Assembly (NCBI GenBank): GCA_034670025.1
Contig: JAXMOE010000006.1
Span: 1 to 64,000, forward strand
Reading direction: 5' to 3'
DNA: 64,000 nt
Origin: PGYR01 sp034670025
GTDB lineage: Bacteria > Bacteroidota > Ignavibacteria > Kapaibacteriales > UBA2268
Shown: piece by piece, positions 28,662 through 38,923 of the stretch
Layout: each line of letters begins with the position of its first letter
How positions within the stretch are numbered: the first letter of the stretch is position 1
Notes under the pieces: generated by a model
Told to the model about the DNA's origin: nothing
The model's input: only the letters and a program-made list of their open reading frames with translations
The model's database searches: none
Program-made: the position numbers and the translations under genes

Positions 28662-30317
28662 TTATTGGTGTATTATTTTTTTGGAAATAGTCTTATTAGA
28701 AGTTTCTATCTCAATGATATAAGCCCCCTTTGGAAATTTGGCTAATTCGAATTGATTTGTGTTTTGGGCTTTTAGAATTAATCTTGAATTTGTATTATAT
28801 ATTCTTACTGTAAAATCACTTTCGTTAATCAAATCTATTGTAAAGTTACCATCCGTTGGATTGGGATACAAATTTACTTCACTATTGTAATCAGTATTGA
28901 CTGATGTTATATCTGCATCAATTTGTTTTACCACTACAAATCCTTTGTCTGGTATGTTAGTTGTCAGCACTTCACCCGATTTCAATATCTGATTTGGCAA
29001 ATATTCATTGTATGCTTTTGGCTCTCTTCTGCCATCGCCAGTTGTGTATGACAATTCGTAAGTACCAGCTGGTAAATTTTGGATTGATATATCTGACTCT
29101 TCCTGTGAAGTAACAATTAGTACCAAATTACCATCTGGGTTTTGGAACACTACTGGGTCTAACGTTTCTTTATCGCTAATTGCTTCTTTTCTTACTGCCC
29201 CACGCTCAATATTATTAAAGTATGGTTGTATGTATTTTACATACTCATTTAGCTCTATACTATAATCATCTGGACTATTGAAAACAGTGTGCGAAAGCCC
29301 GCCATCTTCATTAGGTGATGTCAGACTAAATCTAAATTGAAAGGCAGAGTTGTTGCCAACAGTCAAATCAGTGTGCAGTCTTTCGTAAGTATTTCCATTA
29401 TTCCACCATTCTAACATTGATGTCCTTACTCCATACTCTTTGGCTCGGTCGGCAACTTGTTTTAAATTCTCATCAGTTCTACCCGCATAGCAGTGGTAAG
29501 AATATTCTGACCAATAGTCTAAAACCCTTGGAACTTCCAAAAACTTCCCTATCATATTTTGGTTGTTTGCTCCAAACAAATTAGTGTTCGACAGAGCGAT
29601 GAATTCTGGGTTATAACCGTGTTCTTTCAATTTGTCGCCAGCAGCAACCATACACTCCCCAACTAACTTTCCATTTCCAAAATCAGCTACTCCTGGTTCT
29701 AATATTACTTCCACACCATCTGGATAAAAACCATAAGTTTCATCCATGTGTTTGAACACAGCCAATATAAATTCTGCATACTCTTCTGGGTCACGGTGGT
29801 GAAATTCTCCATCTGTTATTTGTCCTGTAAATGCTACATAGCAAAGATTAATATACAGAGTCTCTCCTTGTTCTTCCAATTTACTTTTAAGCGGTAGTAC
29901 TGCGTTGCGAATTTTTACAGCCAACTCAGTAAAATGAAATTTACTCATATCCAAGTCGTTGGGGTCATCATTGTCATTCACTGTAGCATATCTGTTGGCT
30001 CTCCAATCCTCATAACTCAGTGTTCCTTTGTTGAAATGATTGTCGTAGTGGTCAGTTGGATCTTCAGAACCAGCTCGAACTTCTAATCTGAGTCTATTTA
30101 TCCCAAGTGAATCAACCATTAGTGTAGCCAAATCTTCCCTTATGTAAGGCAGTGTGGTGTCTGACGAAATACTTTCACCCTCTATTACTAATGTACTCGT
30201 TCCTGCTTCCCAGCCCTGTAAGGTTTGATGCGAAATAGAAGTATCAACTGTTATGGTTTGTGAGTTAGCAAAAGAAAAAGTAGATACCAATATTAAAGAA
30301 AGTATAGAATATTTCAA
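28662..30317 (-). CDS. secreted glycoside hydrolase (GH30-like TIM barrel) with T9SS domain
   Basis: This 551-residue protein starts at TTG (30317) and has a signal peptide (about 1-19). The catalytic region is a GH-A-clan-type barrel: it begins TLQGWEAG as GH30 enzymes do, has VILEPGVAD and, later, TSMLEWWN, candidates for the acid/base and nucleophile glutamates. A beta domain follows (about 400-465), then a T9SS sorting domain (NLYPNPTDGNFTID... ISKKIIHQ). It is probably surface-exposed and acts on a polysaccharide or glycan; the substrate is unknown. The exact GH family is an inference. Confidence 0.7.
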   Translation of the reverse strand: MKYSILSLILVSTFSFANSQTITVDTSISHQTLQGWEAGTSTLVIEGESISSDTTLPYIREDLATLMVDSLGINRLRLEVRAGSEDPTDHYDNHFNKGTLSYEDWRANRYATVNDNDDPNDLDMSKFHFTELAVKIRNAVLPLKSKLEEQGETLYINLCYVAFTGQITDGEFHHRDPEEYAEFILAVFKHMDETYGFYPDGVEVILEPGVADFGNGKLVGECMVAAGDKLKEHGYNPEFIALSNTNLFGANNQNMIGKFLEVPRVLDYWSEYSYHCYAGRTDENLKQVADRAKEYGVRTSMLEWWNNGNTYERLHTDLTVGNNSAFQFRFSLTSPNEDGGLSHTVFNSPDDYSIELNEYVKYIQPYFNNIERGAVRKEAISDKETLDPVVFQNPDGNLVLIVTSQEESDISIQNLPAGTYELSYTTGDGRREPKAYNEYLPNQILKSGEVLTTNIPDKGFVVVKQIDADITSVNTDYNSEVNLYPNPTDGNFTIDLINESDFTVRIYNTNSRLILKAQNTNQFELAKFPKGAYIIEIETSNKTISKKIIHQ

Positions 30318-30400
30318 ATTAAGCCCTTATGTGATGTCTGATAGTATAATTGACAAGTGAAGAGTAAAAAAAGCACATTTATTTTGCAATAATTTTTTAC

Positions 30401-30991
30401 TTAACTATCCAGCAACGAACCAACTACTTTATCCATATTTGACATAAAGCTAGTGTAAGATTTTGGATACTGCCTGTTCATATAGAGCAGCAGACCACCG
30501 TTGATATTATTTCGTAAGTTTAGCATAAGCACTATTGCTTCTTCTACGCTCATTTGTCCTTGCTCTATACAGTGCTCCACATCTGGCTGACATACTTTTT
30601 CTATTAGGGATACAGCTGGCTCTATTCTTTCAACTGATTTGTCCGAAGCTGATATTTTTTCGATGAAGAATAGCTCGAATATACCAGGGTATTGAACCAT
30701 ATACTCTGTGTACGCTTTTACCTTCGCTTCTATGTTGGGCAGCCCCCTTGTACTTTGGTCATTCTTGCTATTGATATATTCTTCACACTCAGCAGCGAAA
30801 TCTACAATACAATAGGATATTAGCTCATTCACATCTGTAAAGTAATTATACATAGTAGCAAAAGAGTAACCAGCTTTTTCTGCTATTGACCTAACACTTA
30901 GTGATTTTGTACCCTCTGCTAATATCATCTCTTTGGTGGCTTGGGTAAAGTAGCCACGCATTCTTTTTTCTTGCAATTCTTTATTTTTCAT
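30401..30991 (-). CDS. TetR-family transcriptional regulator
   Basis: I choose ATG 30991 (MKNKELQEKRMRGYF), giving 197 residues. A longer reading starts at 31043-31045, inside a palindrome that is better explained as its operator. The N-terminal helix-turn-helix is LSVRSIAEKAGYSFATMYNYF, a standard TetR DNA-binding motif; the rest is the helical ligand and dimer domain. It is divergent from the PqiA-like gene, which is its likely target together with itself. The ligand is unknown. Confidence 0.88.
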   Translation of the reverse strand: MKNKELQEKRMRGYFTQATKEMILAEGTKSLSVRSIAEKAGYSFATMYNYFTDVNELISYCIVDFAAECEEYINSKNDQSTRGLPNIEAKVKAYTEYMVQYPGIFELFFIEKISASDKSVERIEPAVSLIEKVCQPDVEHCIEQGQMSVEEAIVLMLNLRNNINGGLLLYMNRQYPKSYTSFMSNMDKVVGSLLDS

Positions 30992-31038
30992 AATAGTATA
31001 TAATTCTACATTGTTTGTATTTAACAAAGCAAATATAT

Positions 31039-31051
31039 TGAACATTGTTCA
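31039..31051. promoter_or_regulatory. TetR-type operator
   Basis: TGAACA-T-TGTTCA is a perfect inverted repeat in the divergent tetR/pqiA gap, 48 bases from the chosen tetR start and 77 from the pqiA start. Similar TTGAAC/GTTCAA palindromes are bound by many TetR proteins. Confidence 0.6.
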
Positions 31052-31127
31052 GTAATGCAAATAAAAATCACGCCTCTCTAAAAAATTCTTTCGTTATCGC
31101 AATATTATTCGTATTTTGCTTCAAACA

Positions 31128-32408
31128 ATGGATAATACAAATATGAATAAAATTTTAATATATGTCATTTCGATAATCCTCCTTGGCGTAACTGCGTTTT
31201 CTTGTTGGCAGGTATATAGCCAATCGCAAGAGCGAGCTAAGATAAAAGAAGACATTAGCAAGGCAAATGATATTCTATATGGAATGTTATCAGTGAATGC
31301 CTGGGAAAAAGACCTAAAAGAAATAGCTGTAAAGCAGATAGATGAGTTTGAGCTCACCCACGAGCAAGATAGTATTATCCGACAAACGGTTAAAGAAGTG
31401 CTCAACAGCTTAATCACAAAAACAGATAAAGTAATACAGGAAGACGATGATTCTATACTCAAATTCATTCGTAAGCACGCAGTCAATCTGTTTTTCGATG
31501 TGGAAGATTTTAAGAAAAAAACGCCAGAACTGACCGATGCAATAATGGAAAAAATAACAAGCGATGAAAGTAAAGAGCGAATAAAAAAGATTATCAAAAT
31601 AAAAATAGACGAGCTTTCCAGCGTTACTCATGATGCAAAAAGTATGGGCAGTTACGATAAGTATTTAGTAAAATACAAAGTAGAAAACCGAAAGGATTTA
31701 AACAAAAAGTTAATAGCTAAAGCTGATAAGTTAGAGACTCAGGCGACATACTATTCTGTAGCATCTTTAGTTGTAGGTGGTGTATTTTTGCTAATCATAT
31801 TTACCAATAGAAAGAATAGGGATTTGCACGGCACTATACTAATATTTAGTATTGTGTGCGGAGCTATGATGTTGCTGACTGGTGTGGCTTCTCCAATGAT
31901 TGAGATAGACGCTCGGTTCGAGACGATGAAGTTTATGATACTTGGCTCACCTATTGAATTTTCGGATCAATTTATATTTTATAGAAGCAAGAGTATTCTC
32001 GAGATTATAAAAATTATGATGGCGACAGGTAAGGTAGATTCCACAATAGTCGGTGGACTAATCTTGGCATTTAGTGTGCTGTTACCTGTAACCAAATTGA
32101 CTTCTATGGTGTTATACTATATGAATGAGAAATACAGAAATTGGAAATTGGCTAATTGGTTTACTTTCTATTCGGGCAAATGGTCAATGGCAGATGTGAT
32201 GGTAGTGGCTATATTTATGGCCTACGTTGGGTTCCAAGGAATATTGGACAATCAGCTAACCAGCTTAGATCGCAACACCGAGACAATGACCGCTATTACT
32301 ACAAATTACACTTCATTGGAACCTGGGTTCTATGTGTTTGTTGCCTATGTGATATTTTCAATTTTGCTATCTGTGTTTTTGAAACGGAATATTGTTAAAG
32401 AAGTTTAG
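31128..32408 (+). CDS. PqiA-domain membrane protein
   Basis: The protein is about 426 residues from ATG 31128 (a second ATG at 31143 is also possible). One N-terminal membrane segment is followed by a helical, charged periplasmic domain (about residues 30-210). Four membrane segments follow with the paraquat-inducible protein A features (FQFIFY-type stretch, LPVTKL, WSMADVMVVAIFMAY). PqiA proteins belong to a lipid-transport (MCE) system in enterobacteria; no MCE partner is here. The divergent TetR gene and the operator between them imply stress or ligand control. Confidence 0.8.
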   Translation: MDNTNMNKILIYVISIILLGVTAFSCWQVYSQSQERAKIKEDISKANDILYGMLSVNAWEKDLKEIAVKQIDEFELTHEQDSIIRQTVKEVLNSLITKTDKVIQEDDDSILKFIRKHAVNLFFDVEDFKKKTPELTDAIMEKITSDESKERIKKIIKIKIDELSSVTHDAKSMGSYDKYLVKYKVENRKDLNKKLIAKADKLETQATYYSVASLVVGGVFLLIIFTNRKNRDLHGTILIFSIVCGAMMLLTGVASPMIEIDARFETMKFMILGSPIEFSDQFIFYRSKSILEIIKIMMATGKVDSTIVGGLILAFSVLLPVTKLTSMVLYYMNEKYRNWKLANWFTFYSGKWSMADVMVVAIFMAYVGFQGILDNQLTSLDRNTETMTAITTNYTSLEPGFYVFVAYVIFSILLSVFLKRNIVKEV

Positions 32409-32960
32409 AGTTAAGCGTTAAGCTAGTTGTGGCGGAGTGATGTTTATACTATTAGGTTTGAAAGGACGGGGGAATTGGTAACCGTCAGTTAAAACCGACC
32501 TCAATTTGTACAGCAAGGGGTTGCAACACTTAGTTGATAAAAAAGCTTAGAATATAGCACCAATGGAACTTATTTCCCTTGGTGCAGTTACATGTCTCAC
32601 TTGCAAAGGAGTAAGCTCCCTTGTTGAGATACTTTGTTTGATTACAGATGGACTCTTCCTTTCGCTCAAAGTGACTTGGTGCCTGTCCTCCGCTGGCGGA
32701 GGTGGCTTCCGATAGAATATCGGAAGACGGGGGCGGAATAAGAAAAGTTGCCTGAGTGATATGCTGAGCGACGTAGAAGTGCGTAGTCGATGGCATCTTA
32801 AAAATGCATCACTTCGACTACGCTCGTTGAACTTTTGACCTTCTCCTAAGCCAAAGCGAGATAAAACTCGGTGATGTATGCACAGAGGGGCATTCGTTCA
32901 GGATGTCATAGATGGAGAAATTATACCTTACAAAATGGTTGGTTTTTATTCGGGCAATAC
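32409..32960. other. gene-free stretch with palindromes and dispersed motif
   Basis: There is no gene here. It holds the motif GACTCTTC...AGTGAC at 32651-32675, the perfect palindrome CCTCCGC/GCGGAGG at 32687-32702 and CTTCCGATA/TATCGGAAG at 32706-32726. These elements also occur at 5181, 11535 and 13110. Confidence 0.55.
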
Positions 32961-32999
32961 AAAAAAAAAGAGCAGCAATCACATTGATTACCGCTCTTA
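32961..32999 (-). terminator. rho-independent terminator of hppD
   Basis: On the minus strand AAGAGCGG...TGCTCTT forms a hairpin with an inner AATCA/TGATT pairing, followed by nine Ts. It lies about 30 bases past the hppD stop. Confidence 0.85.
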
Positions 33000-33030
33000 G
33001 TTTTTTCGCTTACCTTTTTTGGAGTGAAGA

Positions 33031-34227
33031 TTAATCTTCGTCGTTAGTTTCCGTTAGGTTTCCTCTCTTTTCTTGGTCTCGTTCTATTGCTTCGAATAGT
33101 GCTTGGAAATTACCTTGACCGAAGCCAGTTGCTCCTTTTCTTCTTTGTATTATTTCGTAGAAGAATGTCGGTCTGTCACCAATAGGCTTAGTGAATAGTT
33201 GTAGTAAGTAACCACCGCTACCAGTTCCTACTTCTACATCGATTAGTATTCCTAATTCTTCTAACTTATCTATGTCTTCGGTTACCAAATCGCCGTGTTC
33301 TTTGCTCTTTGCTCTAATGTCGTCATAGTAACTTTTCGGAGCTCTGTCCAAAAATTCCATTCCGTTAGCACGTAAGTTAGCTACTGTTTTGATAATATCA
33401 GTAGTCGAAAGTGCAATGTGTTGGATTCCAGTACCGTAGTATTGGATGATGTATTCATCAATCTGCGATAATCTTTTCCCTTTGTACGGCTCGTTAATTG
33501 GGTTTTGTATTACACCATCTTTGGAGCGAACTACCTTAGAAAGTAAGGCTGAGTATTGAGTAGAAATATCACCAGGGCCGTAGTCAACGAATGTTTCAAA
33601 GTCTAACACACGGTTGATATAGCTTGCCCAAAAGTCCATTTCGTTTACGTGTACGTTACCAACTATATGGTCAATGTGAGTAAGTCCTGTTGGTTTTTTC
33701 TCAATTTCAAAATTCTGAACTGGCTTATCGAATCCAGGTTTGAACAGGCCCTTGTAATTATCATAATTGATGAAGTTGATTTCTGCATCGTCATAGAGCT
33801 TAATTGCAGCTTGCATAACGTAGCCGTCCTCGTCTTCCATTTTGTATGGCGGCTTAACAGGAACTCCACCATTTTTGATTGCATTTTCGTAAGTTTTCTT
33901 AACGTCAACTACTTCTAGGCACCAACGCTTTACTCCATCGCCGTGGAGGTTAGTGAATGACATAATATCCGATGTGCTCGGTTGAAGTGAGCAAGTAATC
34001 ATAATTTTCATATTAGTTTTAGTCGCAAGTAGGTAGCTTGCTCTGTCACGTGTGCCAGTTTCTGGACCTTGGTAAGCAACTATGTCTAAGCCAAGCGCTT
34101 TTGCGTGCCAATAGGCAGTCATTTTACCAGAGCCAACATAAAATTCTACGTAGTCATATCCACGTATTCCCATTGAGTTGTTTGGAACCTTACTAGGAAT
34201 TCCACCATAACAAATATCCATTTCCAT
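33031..34227 (-). CDS. hppD: 4-hydroxyphenylpyruvate dioxygenase
   Basis: This 398-residue non-heme iron enzyme converts 4-hydroxyphenylpyruvate to homogentisate in tyrosine breakdown. The iron ligands are all visible: H187 in HIDHIVG, H270 in GIQHIALS and E358 in FFYEIIQR. The C-terminal GFGQGNFQALFEAIE helix is also characteristic. Length and architecture (two vicinal-oxygen-chelate halves) are normal. It is a single gene with its own terminator; homogentisate dioxygenase is not in the window. Confidence 0.97.
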   Translation of the reverse strand: MEMDICYGGIPSKVPNNSMGIRGYDYVEFYVGSGKMTAYWHAKALGLDIVAYQGPETGTRDRASYLLATKTNMKIMITCSLQPSTSDIMSFTNLHGDGVKRWCLEVVDVKKTYENAIKNGGVPVKPPYKMEDEDGYVMQAAIKLYDDAEINFINYDNYKGLFKPGFDKPVQNFEIEKKPTGLTHIDHIVGNVHVNEMDFWASYINRVLDFETFVDYGPGDISTQYSALLSKVVRSKDGVIQNPINEPYKGKRLSQIDEYIIQYYGTGIQHIALSTTDIIKTVANLRANGMEFLDRAPKSYYDDIRAKSKEHGDLVTEDIDKLEELGILIDVEVGTGSGGYLLQLFTKPIGDRPTFFYEIIQRRKGATGFGQGNFQALFEAIERDQEKRGNLTETNDED

Positions 34228-34319
34228 GATAATAATTCTCTTTTTATTTCTTTAATTTTCGTACATTACAAATATATAAAACTTACAAGACTTATTAATA
34301 TTTTATATTAAATGATTTA

Positions 34320-37300
34320 ATGAACAATATGGCTTATAAAAGTAAAGATTACAAGAAGATTTTCAATGTGCTGTGGCTCTTTTACGGCTTTTTTATATTA
34401 GTGATATTAGCATCGGCATATATCTCAGTTTCAGAGCTTCAAAGAGTAGATTTGTTAACTAGTAACTTCACCTCAATGAATCAGGTGTTTTATACTTTTG
34501 ATGATATAATGGATGAGTCTATTAGTTATGAAGATAAGATAAATCTGATAGATAGTGCTCAAAGAAGCTTGGGCAATATAAATGAAATAGTGTATGATAA
34601 GAATCAAGTCTTATATGATAATATAACTATGAAGTTAGATGAATATAGGAGTTATACCGAAACAAATGACAAACCAAACAGCAAGTTAGAAAGTGAGATA
34701 AAAGAAAGGTCAAAACAGTTTGTTGAGAACATATTTAGCGATGAAGTTGATACACTAAATCAAACCAAAAAGATGGATTTGATACTGATGGCAGTGGTTG
34801 TTATTACATTAACCATAGTATTGTTGTTAGTGATATTTCCTGTAATTAAGAATTTGGATAAGGTGACCAGTAAACTTAAAGCAACTAATAATGAGAAGGA
34901 AGTTGCTTTGATGAATTTGAAAAAGCAATCCCACGAACTATATTTAAGAGAAGAGAGGTTTAGCTCCATAGCTGAACTATCGCCAGTAGGATTGTTTATG
35001 ACTGATGCGGAAGGCAATTGTGAATACGTAAACGAGCGTTATGCAGAACTATATGGTATGTCAACAGATGATTGTTTGGGTGAGGGTTGGAAAGAGGGAA
35101 TACACCCTGACGACCGAGAAAGAATATTTAGCACTTGGTACCAATCAGTTGCTAATGACGAGCCAATTTATTCGAATGAGTACAGGACTTCATTTACGAG
35201 CAGGGAAGTTTCAGTAAAAGCTAAAGCTCTAAGAGATGAGAACGAAGAGATTTATGCTTTCTTAGGAATGATAGAAGATATAACTGAGTCGAAAGTAAGA
35301 AGGAAAATTTTAGAAGACAGTACTTCTAAACTAAGAGAATTAGTTGATAATTTGCCTTATGGTGCTCTTATTGTCAATGATGACGGGTTGTATTTCAACA
35401 AGGTAGTAGAGGAGATAATTGGATACAAAAATGAAGAAATAGACAGCTTGGACACTTGGTTTAATTATCTTTATAAAGAAAATGCTGAAGAAATAAAGAA
35501 AGTATATGAGGATCATATTGCAAACAATTCCGAATCACCAATATTAGTAGAAGTGATTAATAAAGACGGTTCGGTAAGGACTGTAGAGTTTATTGATACA
35601 GTAACTGATACAGCTGAGATATGGGGATTGGTTGACAAAACAGAGATAGTGAAATTAGAAGCTGAAAAACAAGAACTTTCTGAAATGTATGATTTGATAT
35701 TAGATTCTACTAGTATTGGGGTTTGGACTTGGGATATGAAAACGAACAAGATCACTTGGAACAAATCAATGTACAGATTGCTCGGAATGGAGCATACGGT
35801 GGAAAATCTTGTAGAATCCTTTATGGAAAGAGTGCAAGGAGATGATAAAAACACTATGGCTGATAATTATGCAGCTTTGCTCGAAGGTAGATATGATAAT
35901 TTTGAATCTGATTTTGGGTTTGTAAAACCGAGTGGAGAGTTAATGTACCTGAACGCAATAACAAAATCTGATAAAGATAGCAATGGTAATTTGTTAAGGT
36001 TATATGGTATCAATATTGATATTACTGAAGCTAAGAAGTATGAGCAAGAATTAGTCATTGCTAAAGAAAAAGCCGATGCTGCCAATAATTCAAAATCAAT
36101 TTTCTTGGCAAATATGAGTCACGAAATCAGGACTCCAATGAATGCGATATTGGGGTTTGCAGAAATATTAAAAAACAAAAACAAAGAGATAGAACTTAAT
36201 AGCTATATTGATGGAATCAGCAAGGGTGGTAACACTTTACTCTCATTGATTAACGATATACTTGATTTGTCTAAGATAGAAGCAAACAAGATGACTTTGA
36301 TTAACTCAATTACTAACTTTGGATTGTTAATTGACGATATTGATAAAATATTTACAATGGCGGCTTCAAAGAAAGGGATTAGTTTTAATATAGAGATGCT
36401 TTCTACTTTGCCAACCTATATGCTATTAGATGATGTAAAGGTAAAGCAAATTCTTATCAATTTGATTGGCAATGCTATTAAGTTTACTGAAAAAGGGAAA
36501 GTAGAGCTTACAGTAAAGCATATATTTAATGACTATGATGTTTCAAAAATTGATTTAGTATTAATTATTACAGACACTGGGAAAGGAATTAGTAAAGATA
36601 AGCTGACTGATGTATTTGATCCATTTGTACAAGAAGATAACAGAATAAGTAGAGAGTATGAAGGGACTGGACTGGGGTTGTCCATTGTGAAAAAATTAGT
36701 TGACCTGTATGAAGGAGATATCACAGTAGAGTCAGAAGTAGGTGTAGGTAGCACTTTCAGAGTATTGTTACGAGGGATTTCTATTTCTCTTCTCAAACCT
36801 GGTATAATTACAAAATTAGAACAAGATCAGATAGATAAAATTGATTTCAATGATATTAATATTCTATTTGCAGAGGATATAGAATCGAACAGGGAAGTAG
36901 TCAAAGGGCTTCTTTCTGATACTAATCTTAGTTTATACTTTGCTGAAAATGGGGAAGAAGCACTAAGAATAGCTAAAGAATATGATATAAATCTTGCTTT
37001 TATCGATTTGCACATGCCAGTAATGGATGGTGTAACAATGGCAAAAATTTGGATAGAAGATGAAAAGTTAAAACATATTCCGATTATAGCTTTGACGGCG
37101 GAGCTAAATAGCGACGAGTCAGATGTTGATTCTTTGTTCAATGAACACTTGACAAAGCCAATAAAAGGAATAGATTTATACAGGGCTATTGCTAACTTTA
37201 CTAGCCCAGACTCTGAGATTAAAAGTGACCCAGTAGTAACCAATGATTTGGATAGCCTATTAAGTGATGATGTAATTGGAGCTATCAAAGACGAAGGGCT

Positions 37301-37496
37301 TGATGAAATAATAGGGAGTTTAACAAGTGTAGTTAATACCAAAGAGCTTCGTAACCTAATGAGTTGGTTGGAAAAAATAGCAGAAGAATACGAAAGTAAA
37401 ATGTTATCAGATATAGTTGAAGAGCTGAATATAGCTGTTAACTCATTTGACATAGAGAAAATAAAGTATATACTGCTTCAATTCAACAACAACTAA
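34320..37496 (+). CDS. hybrid sensor histidine kinase (PAS x3, HisKA, HATPase, REC)
   Basis: This 1058-residue protein has two membrane segments (about 15-37 and 153-178) that bracket a small sensor domain. Three PAS domains follow (about 205-325, 335-440, 455-580). The HisKA domain has phospho-acceptor H601 in NMSHEIRTPMNAILGF, the ATPase domain has a DTGKGIS box and GTGLGLSIV, and the receiver domain has phospho-acceptor D896 in FIDLHMPVMDG and the KP motif. About 110 further helical residues could be a degenerate HPt domain; no clear HPt histidine motif is seen. The heme operon starts about 120 bases later on the same strand, but a regulatory link is only a guess. Confidence 0.92.
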   Translation: MNNMAYKSKDYKKIFNVLWLFYGFFILVILASAYISVSELQRVDLLTSNFTSMNQVFYTFDDIMDESISYEDKINLIDSAQRSLGNINEIVYDKNQVLYDNITMKLDEYRSYTETNDKPNSKLESEIKERSKQFVENIFSDEVDTLNQTKKMDLILMAVVVITLTIVLLLVIFPVIKNLDKVTSKLKATNNEKEVALMNLKKQSHELYLREERFSSIAELSPVGLFMTDAEGNCEYVNERYAELYGMSTDDCLGEGWKEGIHPDDRERIFSTWYQSVANDEPIYSNEYRTSFTSREVSVKAKALRDENEEIYAFLGMIEDITESKVRRKILEDSTSKLRELVDNLPYGALIVNDDGLYFNKVVEEIIGYKNEEIDSLDTWFNYLYKENAEEIKKVYEDHIANNSESPILVEVINKDGSVRTVEFIDTVTDTAEIWGLVDKTEIVKLEAEKQELSEMYDLILDSTSIGVWTWDMKTNKITWNKSMYRLLGMEHTVENLVESFMERVQGDDKNTMADNYAALLEGRYDNFESDFGFVKPSGELMYLNAITKSDKDSNGNLLRLYGINIDITEAKKYEQELVIAKEKADAANNSKSIFLANMSHEIRTPMNAILGFAEILKNKNKEIELNSYIDGISKGGNTLLSLINDILDLSKIEANKMTLINSITNFGLLIDDIDKIFTMAASKKGISFNIEMLSTLPTYMLLDDVKVKQILINLIGNAIKFTEKGKVELTVKHIFNDYDVSKIDLVLIITDTGKGISKDKLTDVFDPFVQEDNRISREYEGTGLGLSIVKKLVDLYEGDITVESEVGVGSTFRVLLRGISISLLKPGIITKLEQDQIDKIDFNDINILFAEDIESNREVVKGLLSDTNLSLYFAENGEEALRIAKEYDINLAFIDLHMPVMDGVTMAKIWIEDEKLKHIPIIALTAELNSDESDVDSLFNEHLTKPIKGIDLYRAIANFTSPDSEIKSDPVVTNDLDSLLSDDVIGAIKDEGLDEIIGSLTSVVNTKELRNLMSWLEKIAEEYESKMLSDIVEELNIAVNSFDIEKIKYILLQFNNN

Positions 37497-37617
37497 ATAC
37501 AAACCGACAATTTGCTTATTAATTCTAATATAATGTCCTTAAGTTGCTAATAATTAAAATGTAAGAATTTTATATTCGTAATCATTGAAAATTATAATAC
37601 AACAAAGGTTTATTAAA

Positions 37618-38922
37618 GTGAAAAATTTATACATACTTATCGCGCTCCTGTTTGCTGGAGCAACTACACTAATTAGTGAAGTAGCACTGATAGAAGATGT
37701 TACTATTGACATTACTGACGACAGAACTCAAGACGCTTACTACGATTTTCAGGAAAACCAAGCAGTAAACATAAAATCAGACAACTGGGACATTTCTTTC
37801 ATGAATTCTGTGTTTAGCGCAATTAGAATAAATGGTGGTCACGGTGTTCGCTTGTGGCATGTAACTGATGGTAGCGTTGATGATTTCAATCAACCATTGG
37901 ACACTACTGGAAAATTCGATATATGGGAAGAACAATTTAACTCAACTGAAGAATGGGCAATCGGTGCTTTTAACTTGGGTAACAATGGTTATTCTGAAGG
38001 AACAGGTGATTTTGGTTGGGGTCAATATAGTCAAACTGAGATAACTGGTACTGAGCTATTTGTTATCAAATTAAGAAATGGTGATTACAAAAAGATAGCT
38101 ATTGATGAATTAAGCGCTGGTACTTTCTATTTCTTCTATTCAGATTTGAATAATGAAAATATTGAAAATGTGGAATTTTCAAAGTTAGATTATTTAGATA
38201 AAATGAATGGTTACTATGACTTAGAAAAAGGTGAAGAAGTTGATCGTGAGCCAATGAAGGAAGACTGGCATTTGGTTTTTGGTAAATATATTCAAATAGT
38301 TGAAGGAGAAGGTGTTGTTCAGCCATATCCAGTTGTTGGTGTTAGATCAAATGAGAAAATAAAAGTAGCTCAGTTAGACGATGTTGAAATAGTTGATGAT
38401 AAGTTCGAGCTGCCAAGTGAAATTAACTTTACTAATATGATTACCGAGATTGGACATGATTGGAAAGAGCTCAACTTTTCAACTTTCGAATATGATATGG
38501 TAGAAGGCAGAGTGTACATAGCTCAAAAGTTTGCTAAGAACGAAAACCAAGATGAAGTTCCTGTAAGCGAACCAGTTGCTATTAGGTTCACAGAATTTGT
38601 TGGTGGGTCGGTTACTTTCAAAACGGACGCTGTTTCTCTTTCTGTTAAGCACAATAATTATGACAACAGTCAATTTGCTATCTACCCTAATGTAGTGAGC
38701 AAGGGCGATAATATCAACATGATTTATTCTGGAACTGATATGGGTGTGGCTAATCTGAGTGTTTACTCATCTACTGGTGGGCTTGTGATTAACAAATCTG
38801 TTGAGCTTAACAAAAATCTGCAAATTAGCGACATCAACGCATCGAATATGAGTGCTGGTGTTTACTTCGTGAGAATAGAAAACAACAATTCAATTTACAC
38901 TCAGAAATTTATAGTAAAGTAA
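37618..38922 (+). CDS. HmuY-like heme-binding protein with T9SS sorting domain
   Basis: I choose GTG 37618 (MKNLYILIALLFAG), which gives a proper signal peptide; a TTG 11 codons upstream is less likely. The mature protein of about 415 residues contains HmuY-like stretches (DNWDISF... and DWHLVFGKY, WDiaF-type motifs), arranged as two related halves. A C-terminal T9SS domain (FAIYPNVVSKGD... YTQKFIVK) follows. Classical HmuY is a lipoprotein; this one is instead tagged for T9SS. The TonB receptor starts two bases after the stop, as in hmuY-hmuR. Heme binding is inferred from context. Confidence 0.7.
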   Translation: MKNLYILIALLFAGATTLISEVALIEDVTIDITDDRTQDAYYDFQENQAVNIKSDNWDISFMNSVFSAIRINGGHGVRLWHVTDGSVDDFNQPLDTTGKFDIWEEQFNSTEEWAIGAFNLGNNGYSEGTGDFGWGQYSQTEITGTELFVIKLRNGDYKKIAIDELSAGTFYFFYSDLNNENIENVEFSKLDYLDKMNGYYDLEKGEEVDREPMKEDWHLVFGKYIQIVEGEGVVQPYPVVGVRSNEKIKVAQLDDVEIVDDKFELPSEINFTNMITEIGHDWKELNFSTFEYDMVEGRVYIAQKFAKNENQDEVPVSEPVAIRFTEFVGGSVTFKTDAVSLSVKHNNYDNSQFAIYPNVVSKGDNINMIYSGTDMGVANLSVYSSTGGLVINKSVELNKNLQISDINASNMSAGVYFVRIENNNSIYTQKFIVK

Positions 38923-38923
38923 T

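Noticed and set aside
31043..31045. Upstream ATG as the TetR start
   Set aside because: It lies inside a perfect operator palindrome, and the extra 18 residues have no TetR-family support.
30401..32408. Heavy-metal or MCE transport operon
   Set aside because: Only a PqiA-like protein and a TetR regulator are present; no MCE or ATPase partner gene follows.
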